A stretch of DNA of 35,401 nt from JAGVWJ01 sp964588555 (GCA_964588555.1 CAZPPT010000014.1:1-35401); one strand, 5' to 3'; shown: positions 1 through 7,361, numbered from the stretch's first letter. The notes: a model not told the origin generated them from the letters alone. Numbers and translations: made by a program.

Positions 1-59
1 CCGCCCACGTAGTATACATTATCCGTCTTTCTCCAGCAACTAAAGCATTCAACCCTCAT
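1..59 (-). CDS. N-terminus of unknown CxxC protein (partial)
   Basis: An ATG at 59-57 on the minus strand opens a frame that runs off the window edge after 19 codons. It reads MRVECFSCWRKTDNVYYVG and contains one CxxC pair, which could be half of a zinc site. It overlaps the last 11 nt of the RNase P protein gene in another frame, as is common for translationally coupled archaeal genes. The function cannot be told from so short a piece. Confidence 0.45.
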   Translation of the reverse strand, partial: MRVECFSCWRKTDNVYYVG

Positions 60-384
60 TTTTCTCACGTTTGGCTCCTTTTATCGTACCGCTTACCCGT
101 TTTGCAATAACGCGGGCTTTTATTCCATTTAATGAACCAATGAGCGCAAGAAATCCAAGCACTTCATGGTAAAAATCGCGATTGCAGCGGATGAGAATTG
201 TTTTTTTCGCTTCGACATATTCAACAAACTTGAGTGCGACAAATGAAAGAAGATACTCGCCAAAGAACTTGAGTGCCTCATTGTAGATGCCTCGCTTAAG
301 CTCGCTTTCGTTGGAAGTACGGGTATCTGCGAACTGAACAGTAGCTAGGATGTACCTTTTTCTAAGTGCTGAGGCTTTAACCAT
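49..384 (-). CDS. rnp2: RNase P protein component 2 (Pop5 family)
   Basis: The 111-aa product is a protein subunit of archaeal RNase P, which trims 5' leaders from pre-tRNA. It has the Pop5/Rpp14 pattern: an RYIL-like first strand near residues 10-15, the KTILIRCNRD strand at about 61-70, and the C-terminal IKARVIAKRVSGTIKGAK block whose SGTIK signature is typical of the family. Its length matches archaeal Pop5 proteins. Minus-strand TATA-like sequence AATAAAAAC near 410-418 lies about 25 nt before the ATG, suggesting a leaderless mRNA. It is divergent from purE. Confidence 0.88.
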   Translation of the reverse strand: MVKASALRKRYILATVQFADTRTSNESELKRGIYNEALKFFGEYLLSFVALKFVEYVEAKKTILIRCNRDFYHEVLGFLALIGSLNGIKARVIAKRVSGTIKGAKREKNEG

Positions 385-444
385 AGATTTAAATAAGCTA
401 ACGAGCGTTTTTATTACTATAAGCTTGAAAAAAGAGGGTTTTTT
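385..444. promoter_or_regulatory. Divergent promoter region rnp2/purE
   Basis: This 60-nt spacer holds ATTTAAATA at about 387-395, correctly placed (about 25-30 nt) for a plus-strand start near 420 upstream of purE, and a minus-strand AATAAAAAC near 410-418 for rnp2. AGAGGG at 433-438 is a plausible ribosome binding site before the purE ATG at 445. No operator-like dyad was seen. Confidence 0.5.
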
Positions 445-885
445 ATGGCAGAACGCGTATTAATCTTATCCGGCAGTGAAAGTGATAGGCCAATTGTTGA
501 AAAGGCACTTGAGGTATTCAGGGAATTTGGCGTAGAAGCACGTTACGAGCCGGCAAGTGCGCACCGCCAACCGGAAAAAGTTGAAAAACTGGTAAAGGAA
601 TCGCAAGCGGACGTATTTATCTGTGCCGCTGGGCTTGCTGCTGCGCTTCCGGGAGTAGTTGCAGCAAAAACGATTAAACCAGTTATTGGACTACCGATTA
701 ACAGCGCACTTGGCGGATTGGATGCGCTCCTAAGCACCGTGCAGATGCCTCCGCGCGTACCAGTTGCATGTGTTGGCATTGACAATGCAAAGAATGCTGC
801 GTATCTAGCAATTGAAATCCTTGCACTCACGGATAAACAATTAGAGAAAAAATTAATTGAATTTAAGGAAAAGATGAAAAAATGA
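445..885 (+). CDS. purE: PurE, N5-carboxyaminoimidazole ribonucleotide mutase
   Basis: PurE converts N5-CAIR to CAIR (or carboxylates AIR in class II enzymes) in purine biosynthesis in the cytosol. The 146-aa protein has the phosphate-binding GSESD near residue 10, the SAHR motif with the conserved His at about 40, the AAG-x-LPGVVAAKT loop and the VQMPP-VPV stretch near 109-117. The usual GGAAHLPG loop reads AAGLAAALPG, so the second histidine of that loop is absent. The gene shares an ATGA overlap with the methyltransferase gene that follows, so the two are probably co-translated. No purK is visible nearby. Confidence 0.93.
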   Translation: MAERVLILSGSESDRPIVEKALEVFREFGVEARYEPASAHRQPEKVEKLVKESQADVFICAAGLAAALPGVVAAKTIKPVIGLPINSALGGLDALLSTVQMPPRVPVACVGIDNAKNAAYLAIEILALTDKQLEKKLIEFKEKMKK

Positions 886-1475
886 TTGAGAAGAGCACTA
901 TGAAAAAACCAGAATTTCATTTTCCGCCTGTTTTCAAAAAGTTAAAACGTGGCGGGCCTGCGATCATCCAGCCAAAGGATGCAGGCATGATTATTGCGTA
1001 CGCAGGCATTGGACAAAAATCACGCGTGCTTGAGTGCGGATCGGGGAGTGGCTTTTTAACAGTAGTTCTTGGATCAGTTGCACACGAAGTTATAAGTTAT
1101 GAGATACGCGAGGAGTTTTTGAAACTTGCAAGCGAAAACGTAAAGCGCGCAGGTTTGGAAAACGTTACATTTAAGCATGCGGACATATTGAATGGAATTG
1201 AAGAGAAAGAACTTGACGCGATCGTTTTGGACATGCAGTATGCTGAAAAGTCGGTTTCAAATGCACATGCGGCACTTAAGAAAGACGGCTTCTTAGTCGG
1301 TTATCTTCCAAACATCGAACAGGCAAAGGAATTTTACCGCGCATGCGAACCGCTCTTCTCAAAGGCATTCATGCTTGAAAACATAGTTCGTGAGTTTGAG
1401 GTGCGCGAGTTTGGCGTAAGGCCAAAGCACTGGGGACTGACGCATAGCGCGTATTTGGTATTTGCACAAAAGTGA
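882..1475 (+). CDS. trmI: tRNA (adenine-N1)-methyltransferase, TrmI family
   Basis: SAM-dependent methyltransferase of the TrmI family, which makes m1A at position 58 (and 57 in some archaea) of the tRNA T loop. The 197-aa protein shows AIIQPKDAGMII, an N-terminal TrmI hallmark, then the SAM-binding LECGSGSGFLT, the acidic YEIREEF end of the second strand, and LDM in the catalytic strand. It is shorter than most TrmI proteins (about 250 aa) because the N-terminal barrel is reduced. The start at 882 overlaps purE by 4 nt; an in-frame ATG at 900 is an alternative. It is notable that a T-loop modifier lies near a tRNA with a T-loop intron. Confidence 0.85.
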   Translation: MIEKSTMKKPEFHFPPVFKKLKRGGPAIIQPKDAGMIIAYAGIGQKSRVLECGSGSGFLTVVLGSVAHEVISYEIREEFLKLASENVKRAGLENVTFKHADILNGIEEKELDAIVLDMQYAEKSVSNAHAALKKDGFLVGYLPNIEQAKEFYRACEPLFSKAFMLENIVREFEVREFGVRPKHWGLTHSAYLVFAQK

Positions 1476-1614
1476 AGTAATTTATTGCCAAGGGCTGCGA
1501 TCTTGTTACCGTAACCGCTACATTAATGCCTAACGCGATAAATGCGGATATTTTTTTCTTTTGGACAACTTTTCCTAAGGAACGTTAAAAAAACTCGGAT
1601 AGCCAGTTTAGGAT

Positions 1615-2307
1615 ATGAAAACAAGCTATTGGATAATCCCGATGATGTTGTTATTCGTTACGTATGCCTCAACATACCCTCCGCCATTCCCTGAAGATAA
1701 TAAGGATATGGTGCCCCCTAGGGAAAACAGGGCTATGTGTGTTCTTGGTTCATCGATTTCATCATCGGAGATTAAGCTGAGGCTTGACATGCGCAAATTA
1801 TGGGAAGACCACGTAACATGGACACGCATGTATATTGTTAATTTTGCCGGGGGCATAGATGATGATGACCAGGCTGCACTTCGCCTTATGAAAAATCAGG
1901 AAGACATAGGGGATGCGATCAAGCCATATTATGGTGAAGGTGCAGGTGAGGAGCTTACCGCACTTTTAAAGGACCACATAACCATTGCAGTGGATCTCCT
2001 TGATGCGGCAAAACGAGGGGAGCAAGAAAGGGTAGGTGAGGCGGATAGAAAATGGCGCGAAAATGCAGACGATATCGCAGAGTTCCTAAGTGATGCAAAT
2101 CCCCGCTGGCAAAAAGATGAAATGAGGGCAATGTTCTACAATCACCTGGACCTGACTAAGGATGAGGCGGTTGCACGCCTGAATGGGGATTATGAGGCAG
2201 ATGTAGATGCGTATGACCAGGTACATGAGCAGGCACTTACAATGGCAGACGAGTTAAGCGAGGGCATTGTAAAACAGTTCCCATCGAGATTTAACAGGGT
2301 AAGATAA
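1615..2307 (+). CDS. Secreted helical protein of unknown function, bacterial-like
   Basis: The 230-aa product starts with a signal peptide (hydrophobic MKTSYWIIPMMLLFVTYA) and a proline-rich stretch PPPFPED, so it is probably exported. From residue 55 to the end it is an acidic helical protein with the pattern LRKLWEDHVTWTR, IGDAIKPYYGEGAG and AVARLNGDYEADVDAYDQVHEQ. This pattern resembles hypothetical proteins I recall from many soil bacteria and firmicutes, but no function is known to me. GTTAAAAAAAC near 1583-1593 sits about 25 nt before the ATG, so the mRNA may be leaderless. The gene stands alone, which fits later acquisition. Confidence 0.75.
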   Translation: MKTSYWIIPMMLLFVTYASTYPPPFPEDNKDMVPPRENRAMCVLGSSISSSEIKLRLDMRKLWEDHVTWTRMYIVNFAGGIDDDDQAALRLMKNQEDIGDAIKPYYGEGAGEELTALLKDHITIAVDLLDAAKRGEQERVGEADRKWRENADDIAEFLSDANPRWQKDEMRAMFYNHLDLTKDEAVARLNGDYEADVDAYDQVHEQALTMADELSEGIVKQFPSRFNRVR

Positions 2308-2360
2308 CGCCGTGGCTGGAGAGATTAATCATTTAAAAGGATATCAATACATAGTATAGT

Positions 2361-2390
2361 AGATTATTTGCCTTGAAATAATCTCTTTTT
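2361..2390 (+). terminator. Hairpin plus T-run before tRNA-Leu
   Basis: A perfect 9-bp inverted repeat, AGATTATTT (2361-2369) and AAATAATCT (2376-2384) with a 6-nt loop, is followed by CTTTTT. This looks like a terminator for the secreted-protein gene, ending right where the tRNA begins at 2391. It may instead be part of the tRNA promoter or 5' leader. Confidence 0.4.
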
Positions 2391-2428
2391 GCAGGGGTGG
2401 CGGAGCGGTCAAACGCGGCAGACTCAAG

Positions 2429-2516
2429 TGCACTTTTTAGGAAAAAGTGCACAAAAACGTGCATGCTAAAAAGTCTGAGAAATCCCGTAGTTCTATTCTC
2501 AAGTACGGGAATAGAA
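2429..2516 (+). other. tRNA-Leu intron 1 (anticodon loop, 37/38)
   Basis: Exon logic places an 88-nt intron between G37 and A38. Inside it, TGCACTTTTT (2429-2438) pairs with AAAAAGTGCA (2443-2452), and TTCTATTC (2491-2498) pairs with GAATAGAA (2509-2516). A competing fold pairs exon CTCA (2423-2426) with TGAG (2476-2479) and ACTTTTTAG (2432-2440) with CTAAAAAGT (2466-2474). That is a better bulge-helix-bulge-like site but would cut near 2481, leaving 35 extra nt. Two-step or nested splicing is therefore possible. Confidence 0.55.
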
Positions 2517-2547
2517 ATCTGTTGGCCTAGCGTCTACACAAGTTCAA

Positions 2548-2703
2548 GCCATATCCCCTTTCTTTAGAAAAGAAAGGGGCTGAGTCATTCACCCCCAAAG
2601 AAAACGGTGAAACCTCAGACGATTATTGTTTTAATGTCGTTTTTGGATCAAGCCTTTTTAAACCTAGAAAAGTAGTGGATTTGAAAAAGGCTTGAACGAA
2701 CAG
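2548..2703 (+). other. tRNA-Leu intron 2 (T loop, about 58/59)
   Basis: The T loop is interrupted after TTCAA (2543-2547) and resumes with AT (2704-2705), giving a normal TTCAAAT loop once about 156 nt are removed. GTTC (2542-2545) can pair with the GAAC at 2698-2701, leaving 3-nt bulges AA|G and AG|A, as expected at a bulge-helix-bulge site. GAAC is repeated just before it (2694-2697), allowing a longer GTTCAAGCC/GGCTTGAAC helix. The intron contains a 12-bp hairpin TCAAGCCTTTTT/AAAAAGGCTTGA (2648-2659, 2684-2695) and no reading frame. Confidence 0.6.
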
Positions 2704-2788
2704 ATCTTGTCCCCTGCATTTTTTTCATTACGTCAACTTTTTGCTCTTTTTTTACCAAAACCACAAAAATCCAAGAAAAATTTCACAT

Positions 2789-2870
2789 AAATTTAAAAAT
2801 ATAATTGGTGTGCATTATGTACTTTCAGCACATTGTGCTGAATGGATTCAAAAATGAATTTGGTGAATCT
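2789..2870 (+). promoter_or_regulatory. Promoter with 19-bp dyad before small basic ORF
   Basis: ATTTAAAAATATA at about 2791-2803 is a strong TATA-like box. Roughly 25-40 nt downstream lies a perfect 19-bp dyad, TTCAGCACA-T-TGTGCTGAA (2824-2842). With a one-base centre it fits a dimeric protein operator better than an RNA hairpin, and it covers the expected transcription start. GGTGA at 2862-2866 is a good ribosome binding site for the ATG at 2871. Confidence 0.55.
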
Positions 2871-2960
2871 ATGGTAATGAAAAAAAAGGTAAAGGGTAAA
2901 ACGCAAAGCAAGAAGGGTAAAACCAAGAGCAAAAAAACAGCAAAGCGAAAAAAGAGATAA
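2871..2960 (+). CDS. Small lysine-rich basic protein
   Basis: A 29-codon frame beginning MVMKKKVKGK and ending KRKKR, with more than half of its residues Lys or Arg and no acidic residue, so a nucleic-acid-binding tail-like peptide. It is supported by a strong TATA box, a dyad operator and GGTGA four nt before the ATG. The same frame is open from an ATG at 2817 (47 codons), but that start lies upstream of the dyad and lacks a ribosome binding site. No family is recognised. Low-complexity A-rich DNA can mimic such an ORF, so it remains tentative. Confidence 0.42.
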   Translation: MVMKKKVKGKTQSKKGKTKSKKTAKRKKR

Positions 2961-3038
2961 TGAACTACTTATCCCAGAAATGGGATGAAATGGGGGGCGG
3001 GATAGAAAGGAAATATTTGTATCTTCGCTCCCCCAATA

Positions 3039-4115
3039 TTAAAATTCCCACAACCTCTTCTGTCCTTCTACACTTTGTAGCCGTTCAACTTTTACCCCGA
3101 CACGCCGGAGCGTTCGTGGCTCATAAAGAAGAGATTCAAAAAGCTCGTAAACAACTCGCTTTATTTCATCTGTCGAATTAGTCGGATGTAAAAGCGCGCG
3201 TGAACGAGTAAGCGGATTCATAGACATGTCGATCGCGATAATTCCAACACTTTTACAAACAAGCGACCGGGTAGTTAATTCATTTACGAGCTCATCGATT
3301 AGATAATTAATTTCCATTTTAAACTCGTTTAACGTATGTGCGTCCTGTTTTAGCGTAACGATTCTACTAAGCTGCTTTTGTTCGGCCACCTGCTTTACTT
3401 CTTGATCATCCTCACCACGAGCCGCATGAATAAAAAAGGTCGCAGTCTTCTTTCCAAAAAGTTCAAGCAAGGTCCCCCGATCTGCCTGGCGCAAATCAGC
3501 AATCGTGACGATACCATGTGTATTAAGTGCGACTTTCCCCTTCGGCCCGACTCCCGGAATTCGGTCAACGGCAAGCGGTGCAAGAAACGAAGCGACATCT
3601 TCGGGGGGCACAATCGTTAACCCGTCAGGCTTATGAAAATCGCTTGCAATCTTTGCAACGAGCTTGTTTGGGGCAATGCCAATTGAGCACGTCAGGTTGA
3701 TTTCTTTTTTGATTGCGTCCTTTATCGTAAGCCCAAGCGATTTTGTACCGCCAAAGCCCGTTACCTGCTTACTAACGTCCAAAAATGCCTCATCAATACT
3801 TGCAACCTCAAAAGCATCAGCGTACTTCTCAAGAAGCTTCATTGCATCAAATGATTTCTGCTCATAGAGTTCACGGTGTGCTGGCACAAAAACGGCATTG
3901 GCCTGCATAAGTAGCTTCTTAGCCTGCACAATAGGCATGGCGGCACGGACCCCGTAAGAACGCGCAAGGTAATTACATGAAGCAACCGCCCCGCTCTCAT
4001 CCGTCCTGCCCGAATACATGCAAACTACAATTGGTTTTTGACGGTATTCCTGATGTAGGACCTCCTCCACCTGGGCATAGAAATAATCAAAATCAACATG
4101 AAGTACGATTCGCAT
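3039..4115 (-). CDS. dinB: DNA polymerase IV (Y-family, DinB/Dpo4)
   Basis: Translesion DNA polymerase of the Y family. It starts MRIVLHVDFDYFYAQVE, which gives the first catalytic Asp and the steric region, and carries SIDEAFLD with the other catalytic Asp/Glu near residue 100. CSIGIAPNKLVAKIASDFHKPDG follows, then a helix-hairpin-helix RIPGVGPKG near 185, then the little-finger domain. The protein is about 358 aa, normal for Dpo4. A start 5 codons upstream (4130) is open but the ATG at 4115 begins the conserved core and has GTGA just ahead. The C-terminus is short of a clear PCNA-binding box. It is convergent with the small basic ORF. Confidence 0.93.
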   Translation of the reverse strand: MRIVLHVDFDYFYAQVEEVLHQEYRQKPIVVCMYSGRTDESGAVASCNYLARSYGVRAAMPIVQAKKLLMQANAVFVPAHRELYEQKSFDAMKLLEKYADAFEVASIDEAFLDVSKQVTGFGGTKSLGLTIKDAIKKEINLTCSIGIAPNKLVAKIASDFHKPDGLTIVPPEDVASFLAPLAVDRIPGVGPKGKVALNTHGIVTIADLRQADRGTLLELFGKKTATFFIHAARGEDDQEVKQVAEQKQLSRIVTLKQDAHTLNEFKMEINYLIDELVNELTTRSLVCKSVGIIAIDMSMNPLTRSRALLHPTNSTDEIKRVVYELFESLLYEPRTLRRVGVKVERLQSVEGQKRLWEF

Positions 4116-4234
4116 ACATTCACTACACATACTTGTATGAAGCTTTCATTTCATGTTTTTCAATCCGTTCTCGCATAGGTGGTGCGTCGCTATTGCCGGC
4201 ATCTAATCGTGCTGGTGTCTATGGCCTGATTGTC

Positions 4235-4693
4235 TCATAGCCCAAACCCTGCAAGAATTTCCGTTGCATGGTCAGCAACAGCCGGTTTTTGAATGATTCG
4301 TACAATAATGCCCTTCTCATCAATTAAAAAGGTCGTCCGCTGCAAGCCCTCAAATGTTTTTCCCATAAACGTACGTGTGGCAATAACGCCATACTTTGTA
4401 CAAACGCCTTTTGAAGGATCTGCAAGAAGGATAAACGGAAGATTGAATTTCGAGGAGAACTTCTTGTGGCTGTCCTCGTTATCCGGGCTTACCCCTACGA
4501 CGGAGACATTATGTTTCTTAAGGCGATCGATACCGTCCCGAAGCGAACATGCCTGCACAGTGCAGCCAGGCGTATCGTCTTTTGGATAAAAATAAAGTGC
4601 GACTTTATGGCCAAGAAAATCGGATAATTTTACTTTTTTGCCGCTGGGATCCGGAAGCATAAAATCAGGCGCTTTTTCCCCTACATTTGGCAT
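4235..4693 (-). CDS. bcp: Peroxiredoxin, BCP/PrxQ type
   Basis: Thiol peroxidase that reduces hydrogen peroxide and alkyl hydroperoxides. The 152-aa protein has the active-site block TPGCTVQACSLRD, with peroxidatic Cys44 and resolving Cys49 five residues apart as in the PrxQ group. YFYPKDDTPGC and the C-terminal TTFLIDEKGII are also typical. TTATAAAAA on the minus strand at about 4715-4723 is 26 nt from the ATG, so the transcript is probably leaderless. With the superoxide dismutase at 10079 it indicates oxygen exposure. Confidence 0.93.
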   Translation of the reverse strand: MPNVGEKAPDFMLPDPSGKKVKLSDFLGHKVALYFYPKDDTPGCTVQACSLRDGIDRLKKHNVSVVGVSPDNEDSHKKFSSKFNLPFILLADPSKGVCTKYGVIATRTFMGKTFEGLQRTTFLIDEKGIIVRIIQKPAVADHATEILAGFGL

Positions 4694-4743
4694 AATCGTA
4701 TAATAGATGGATGAATTTTTATAATTACTGGATGGAAGTCACA

Positions 4744-4768
4744 TTAAATAAAAAATTAAAGAAAAGGA
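4744..4768 (-). terminator. U-rich terminator after secreted protein
   Basis: Read on the minus strand this stretch is CTTT-AATTTTTT-ATTTAAT, a U-rich tract typical of archaeal termination. It lies just downstream of the stop at 4783. Confidence 0.45.
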
Positions 4769-4782
4769 ACTGCCTATAGAGA

Positions 4783-6342
4783 TTATTCGTTCGGAATTGC
4801 AGGGATCGCTGCCCCAAGCTCACACGCGCTCCCTACTTTTAGGATGTGACCCTTACCCGGCACAAGGTCGTTTGTGCGTTCCCACTTCCGTTCTTTGTTG
4901 TTAAACTCCCATGGCCCGCTTCTTGTCTCGCAGGTGCCTTCGACGTCAGTGTAATCTACCGTACGCGCCGGAGCGCCGATGAAGTTCCAGCCCTTCCCAA
5001 GCGATACATCATCAACGTCATCATCTGTAAAGCTCGTGCCAACAAAGTTCATCTTGCAGTCATCCTTTGCCTTAACCCAAAACGACTCCATCTTGCGTGG
5101 CGAAAAGCTCTCGGGTTTGGCGCGCGAAAAGCGGTTTGAAGACGTGTCATACGTAAATATCTTTGCGTTTTCGCATCCACTCGACTCAACCTTTGCGCCG
5201 TCAAGAGGAACTGAAACAAGGTTCCATCCCTTCGCTACAGCAAGGGTGTACGCATCGCGTCCTGTATCAGGAAGAGGCTCAGGTTCGGAAACCGATTCAT
5301 TCCCCGTTTCAGGTTTCGGTTCGCCCGTTACGTGCGTAATTTTAATAACAAGCTTATCATCACAAACCTCACCAGAAGTTAATTCACAGAGCCTTGCATT
5401 TCCGTAGAGGCGGTACTTGATCGAATACGCCTGCCCAGCTGACTTAATATAAAAAATCTTTCCCTCTTCTACCTCAAACTTTGCCTCACCGTATTCGTTT
5501 GTCTTAGCGGAATCGCCGTCTTTACCGCTCTCGCTATAGTGGAGCGTGAAGGGCACATTTTTCATTGGCCTTCCTTGATCATCAGTATAGACGACAAGGA
5601 TTGTTGCGCGTGCTGAAGTTGAAGGTGCTGCCTCAGTTGAAGGCTTTACGCATACCCCCTCTTGGCACACTTCGCCGCGTTCCTCACAATTAACGAGTTT
5701 GTACGCATACCACTGCTTGTAGGCGTGGCTTCCCATATAACACTGCATTTCAACTAACGTTTTCTTATCTATACAATAATCCTTGTAACCGTGCCAAAAG
5801 AGTGATGTATCGGTTGAAACAAGTTCGCTTTTCTGATATGGGCTATCCTCTGGATCTGAATCAGAACAGACTGCTGCTTGTGTTGAAGACGTTTGAGTTG
5901 GCTCACTTGGAGTTACTGGTGCAGGGGATGAGGGTTGAGTTGTTGAAGGTTCTGTCTGTGTGTTTGCAGCAGGTCTAATTGAATACCCCAGAACTACTTT
6001 ATTAGAATCATCAAATTTGATAACAGATATAGTATAAATATAATTTCCTAACTTAATTACCCAGGGGGTAAGCGTATCTACTTCTAGTTTCTTTTCAGTA
6101 CCTACTTGATCACTTAGGCTGATTTGTGCGACTTTTCTATATGAGTTAGAGTATACATTAGTTACTAAAAGAACATTCCCATTGCCAAGATTTAATTCCT
6201 GTCCAACATCAATTTCACTTGTATATTCACCATTTGCATATATACCGCCATCCAATTGCAAGTTATAGGTCGTTTGTGCAGTTACAGGCGCCATAAACGA
6301 CATCACAAGTATAAGCACCATCATCATTTCTTTCTTTTCCAT
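4783..6342 (-). CDS. Large secreted multi-domain surface protein
   Basis: The product (519 aa from the ATG at 6342) has a signal peptide ending near VTA-Q, so it is exported; no C-terminal anchor is visible. Order: an N-terminal beta domain (about 25-130); a Thr/Ser/Pro linker (130-160); a Cys-rich module with GYKDYC and CEERGEVCQEGVC (160-240); a carboxypeptidase-regulatory-like beta-sandwich (about 250-340); then two copies of a repeat keyed by KGWNLVSVP and KGWNFIGAP, each with a WE/F-W core and a Cys pair (370-515). Such modules are common on archaeal cell surfaces. The start is set by AGGTGAT before ATG 6342; the longer GTG frame begins inside that site. Ligand unknown. Confidence 0.75.
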   Translation of the reverse strand: MEKKEMMMVLILVMSFMAPVTAQTTYNLQLDGGIYANGEYTSEIDVGQELNLGNGNVLLVTNVYSNSYRKVAQISLSDQVGTEKKLEVDTLTPWVIKLGNYIYTISVIKFDDSNKVVLGYSIRPAANTQTEPSTTQPSSPAPVTPSEPTQTSSTQAAVCSDSDPEDSPYQKSELVSTDTSLFWHGYKDYCIDKKTLVEMQCYMGSHAYKQWYAYKLVNCEERGEVCQEGVCVKPSTEAAPSTSARATILVVYTDDQGRPMKNVPFTLHYSESGKDGDSAKTNEYGEAKFEVEEGKIFYIKSAGQAYSIKYRLYGNARLCELTSGEVCDDKLVIKITHVTGEPKPETGNESVSEPEPLPDTGRDAYTLAVAKGWNLVSVPLDGAKVESSGCENAKIFTYDTSSNRFSRAKPESFSPRKMESFWVKAKDDCKMNFVGTSFTDDDVDDVSLGKGWNFIGAPARTVDYTDVEGTCETRSGPWEFNNKERKWERTNDLVPGKGHILKVGSACELGAAIPAIPNE

Positions 6343-6359
6343 CCATATCACCTCGAACT

Positions 6360-6427
6360 GTTGTTTAAAGGATGTTTTGGGATCTTTAAATACATAATTT
6401 TGGAAAGCTTTTCGAAAGCTTCTGTCA
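6360..6427 (-). promoter_or_regulatory. Promoter of large secreted protein; AGCTTT inverted repeat
   Basis: GTATTTAAAGATC on the minus strand (about 6389-6401) is a TATA-like box, giving a leader of about 25-30 nt that contains AGGTGAT. Just upstream lies AGCTTT-TCG-AAAGCT (6413-6427), a short dyad that could be an operator or a weak hairpin following the upstream gene. Confidence 0.45.
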
Positions 6428-6436
6428 GGAGTGGTA

Positions 6437-7228
6437 TTACGACTCAGGTTCCTTAACGAGTTTCACCAGGTTCTCCCTCCCCCTCTTAAACCGCTTTACG
6501 TATCCGACTGATTCAAGTTCGCTAAGCATGAGGCTCATTGCAGATTCTGACATCTTTGTGATATCTCGGAGTTCCTTTTGGAGCATTCTGCCGCCTTGGC
6601 TCTTGATTATTTCAAGGAATTTACGGGACTCCGGGTCAAGGTAGTACGGTTCTTCTGGCTCCGTCACCCCCATAGTTTGTGGCGCTTTTTCAATTAATTC
6701 TTTTTCCGGCGTGTTAACCGGTGCGGCTTGATTTCCGATTTTTTTGGTTTTTTGGATAAAGCGATATGCAAAATATACGGCAAGGACGACAATAAAGAGC
6801 GTAAGAACTATTACAAACGCAACAATTTCAACTCCAGACGATATCGTATCTACATGTATTTCAGGCGAAGTATTCGTAGTTTCATTTTCATTGCCATTTG
6901 GATCGTTCGGAATAAAATTCTGCAGCGCATACGGCAAAAGCACGAGGTCAAAGCGTACTTCCCGGTCGCTTATTGAAACGCGTTCTTCTGCATATAAGTC
7001 GAGCCTTCCGCCGCGAAAATAAGAGGCAATAATGGTATAGTTACCGGGCGGTAAGTCGATGGAATAGTTTCCGCTTGCAATAAGTTGGGATGAAACAGGC
7101 CCTTCGATACGAATACGGGTATTGTCAAGGCGAGTAAAGGTATCTGCATCGTAGATGTCCCCGAAAAGAGCTGTTCCATGAAAAAGGCTAACTAAAAAAG
7201 CAAGAGAGACAAGGATACGCTTCTCCAT
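6437..7228 (-). CDS. Membrane-anchored winged-helix regulator
   Basis: The 263-aa protein has a signal or first membrane segment (residues 1-22), an extracytoplasmic beta-sandwich of PEGA/carboxypeptidase-regulatory type (about 23-105, with LPPGNYTIIASY), an Asn/Glu/Thr linker, one long membrane helix (about 130-155), then a cytosolic winged helix (about 195-255, with QGGRMLQKELRDITKMSESAMSLMLSELESVGYVKRFKRGR). This is a known archaeal architecture: a one-component sensor bound to the membrane. TTATAAAA at 7249-7256 is 25 nt from the ATG at 7228, so that ATG is the start and the longer GTG frame would lie inside the TATA box. Its target is unknown; neighbours encode exported proteins. Confidence 0.78.
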   Translation of the reverse strand: MEKRILVSLAFLVSLFHGTALFGDIYDADTFTRLDNTRIRIEGPVSSQLIASGNYSIDLPPGNYTIIASYFRGGRLDLYAEERVSISDREVRFDLVLLPYALQNFIPNDPNGNENETTNTSPEIHVDTISSGVEIVAFVIVLTLFIVVLAVYFAYRFIQKTKKIGNQAAPVNTPEKELIEKAPQTMGVTEPEEPYYLDPESRKFLEIIKSQGGRMLQKELRDITKMSESAMSLMLSELESVGYVKRFKRGRENLVKLVKEPES

Positions 7229-7361
7229 AAATAAAATAAAGGGTGCCACTTTTATAACACTATCGAAAAAGTTTCAATTTGGTTTTCTGAAAGTTTTGTT
7301 ATAAATAAGGAAATTTACTGTTATTTCCATAGTCTACACTTAGTTCGAAGGCTATGGAGAG
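7229..7361. promoter_or_regulatory. Divergent promoter between winged-helix and secreted genes
   Basis: Two TATA-like boxes point outward: minus-strand TTATAAAA at 7249-7256 (leaderless start at 7228), and plus-strand TTATAAATA at 7299-7307, which predicts a start near 7329 and a leader of about 35 nt before 7362. Back-to-back promoters would let the regulator act on both genes. Confidence 0.55.

Larger units (their letters stand above)
2391..2718 (+). tRNA. tRNA-Leu(CAA) with anticodon-loop and T-loop introns
   Basis: Acceptor strands GCAGGGG (2391-2397) and CCCCTGC (2711-2717) pair perfectly and are followed by discriminator A. The D stem is GCG/CGC (2400-2402, 2414-2416). Anticodon stem GCAGA (2418-2422) pairs with TCTGT (2518-2522) around loop CTCAAG-A with anticodon CAA at 2425-2427. 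The T stem ACAAG (2538-2542) pairs with CTTGT (2706-2710). The mature RNA would be about 84 nt with a class II variable arm at 2523-2537. This needs removal of about 88 nt after G37 (2429-2516) and about 156 nt from the T loop (2548-2703, between positions 58 and 59). Exact splice sites are uncertain. CCA is not encoded. Confidence 0.78.

Noticed and set aside
2429..2516. C/D-box guide RNA inside the tRNA-Leu intron
   Set aside because: A CTGA occurs at 2475-2478 but there is no RTGATGA C box at a suitable distance.
2960..3181. 73-codon plus-strand frame after the lysine-rich ORF
   Set aside because: Mostly antisense to the 3' end of dinB, with no family pattern.
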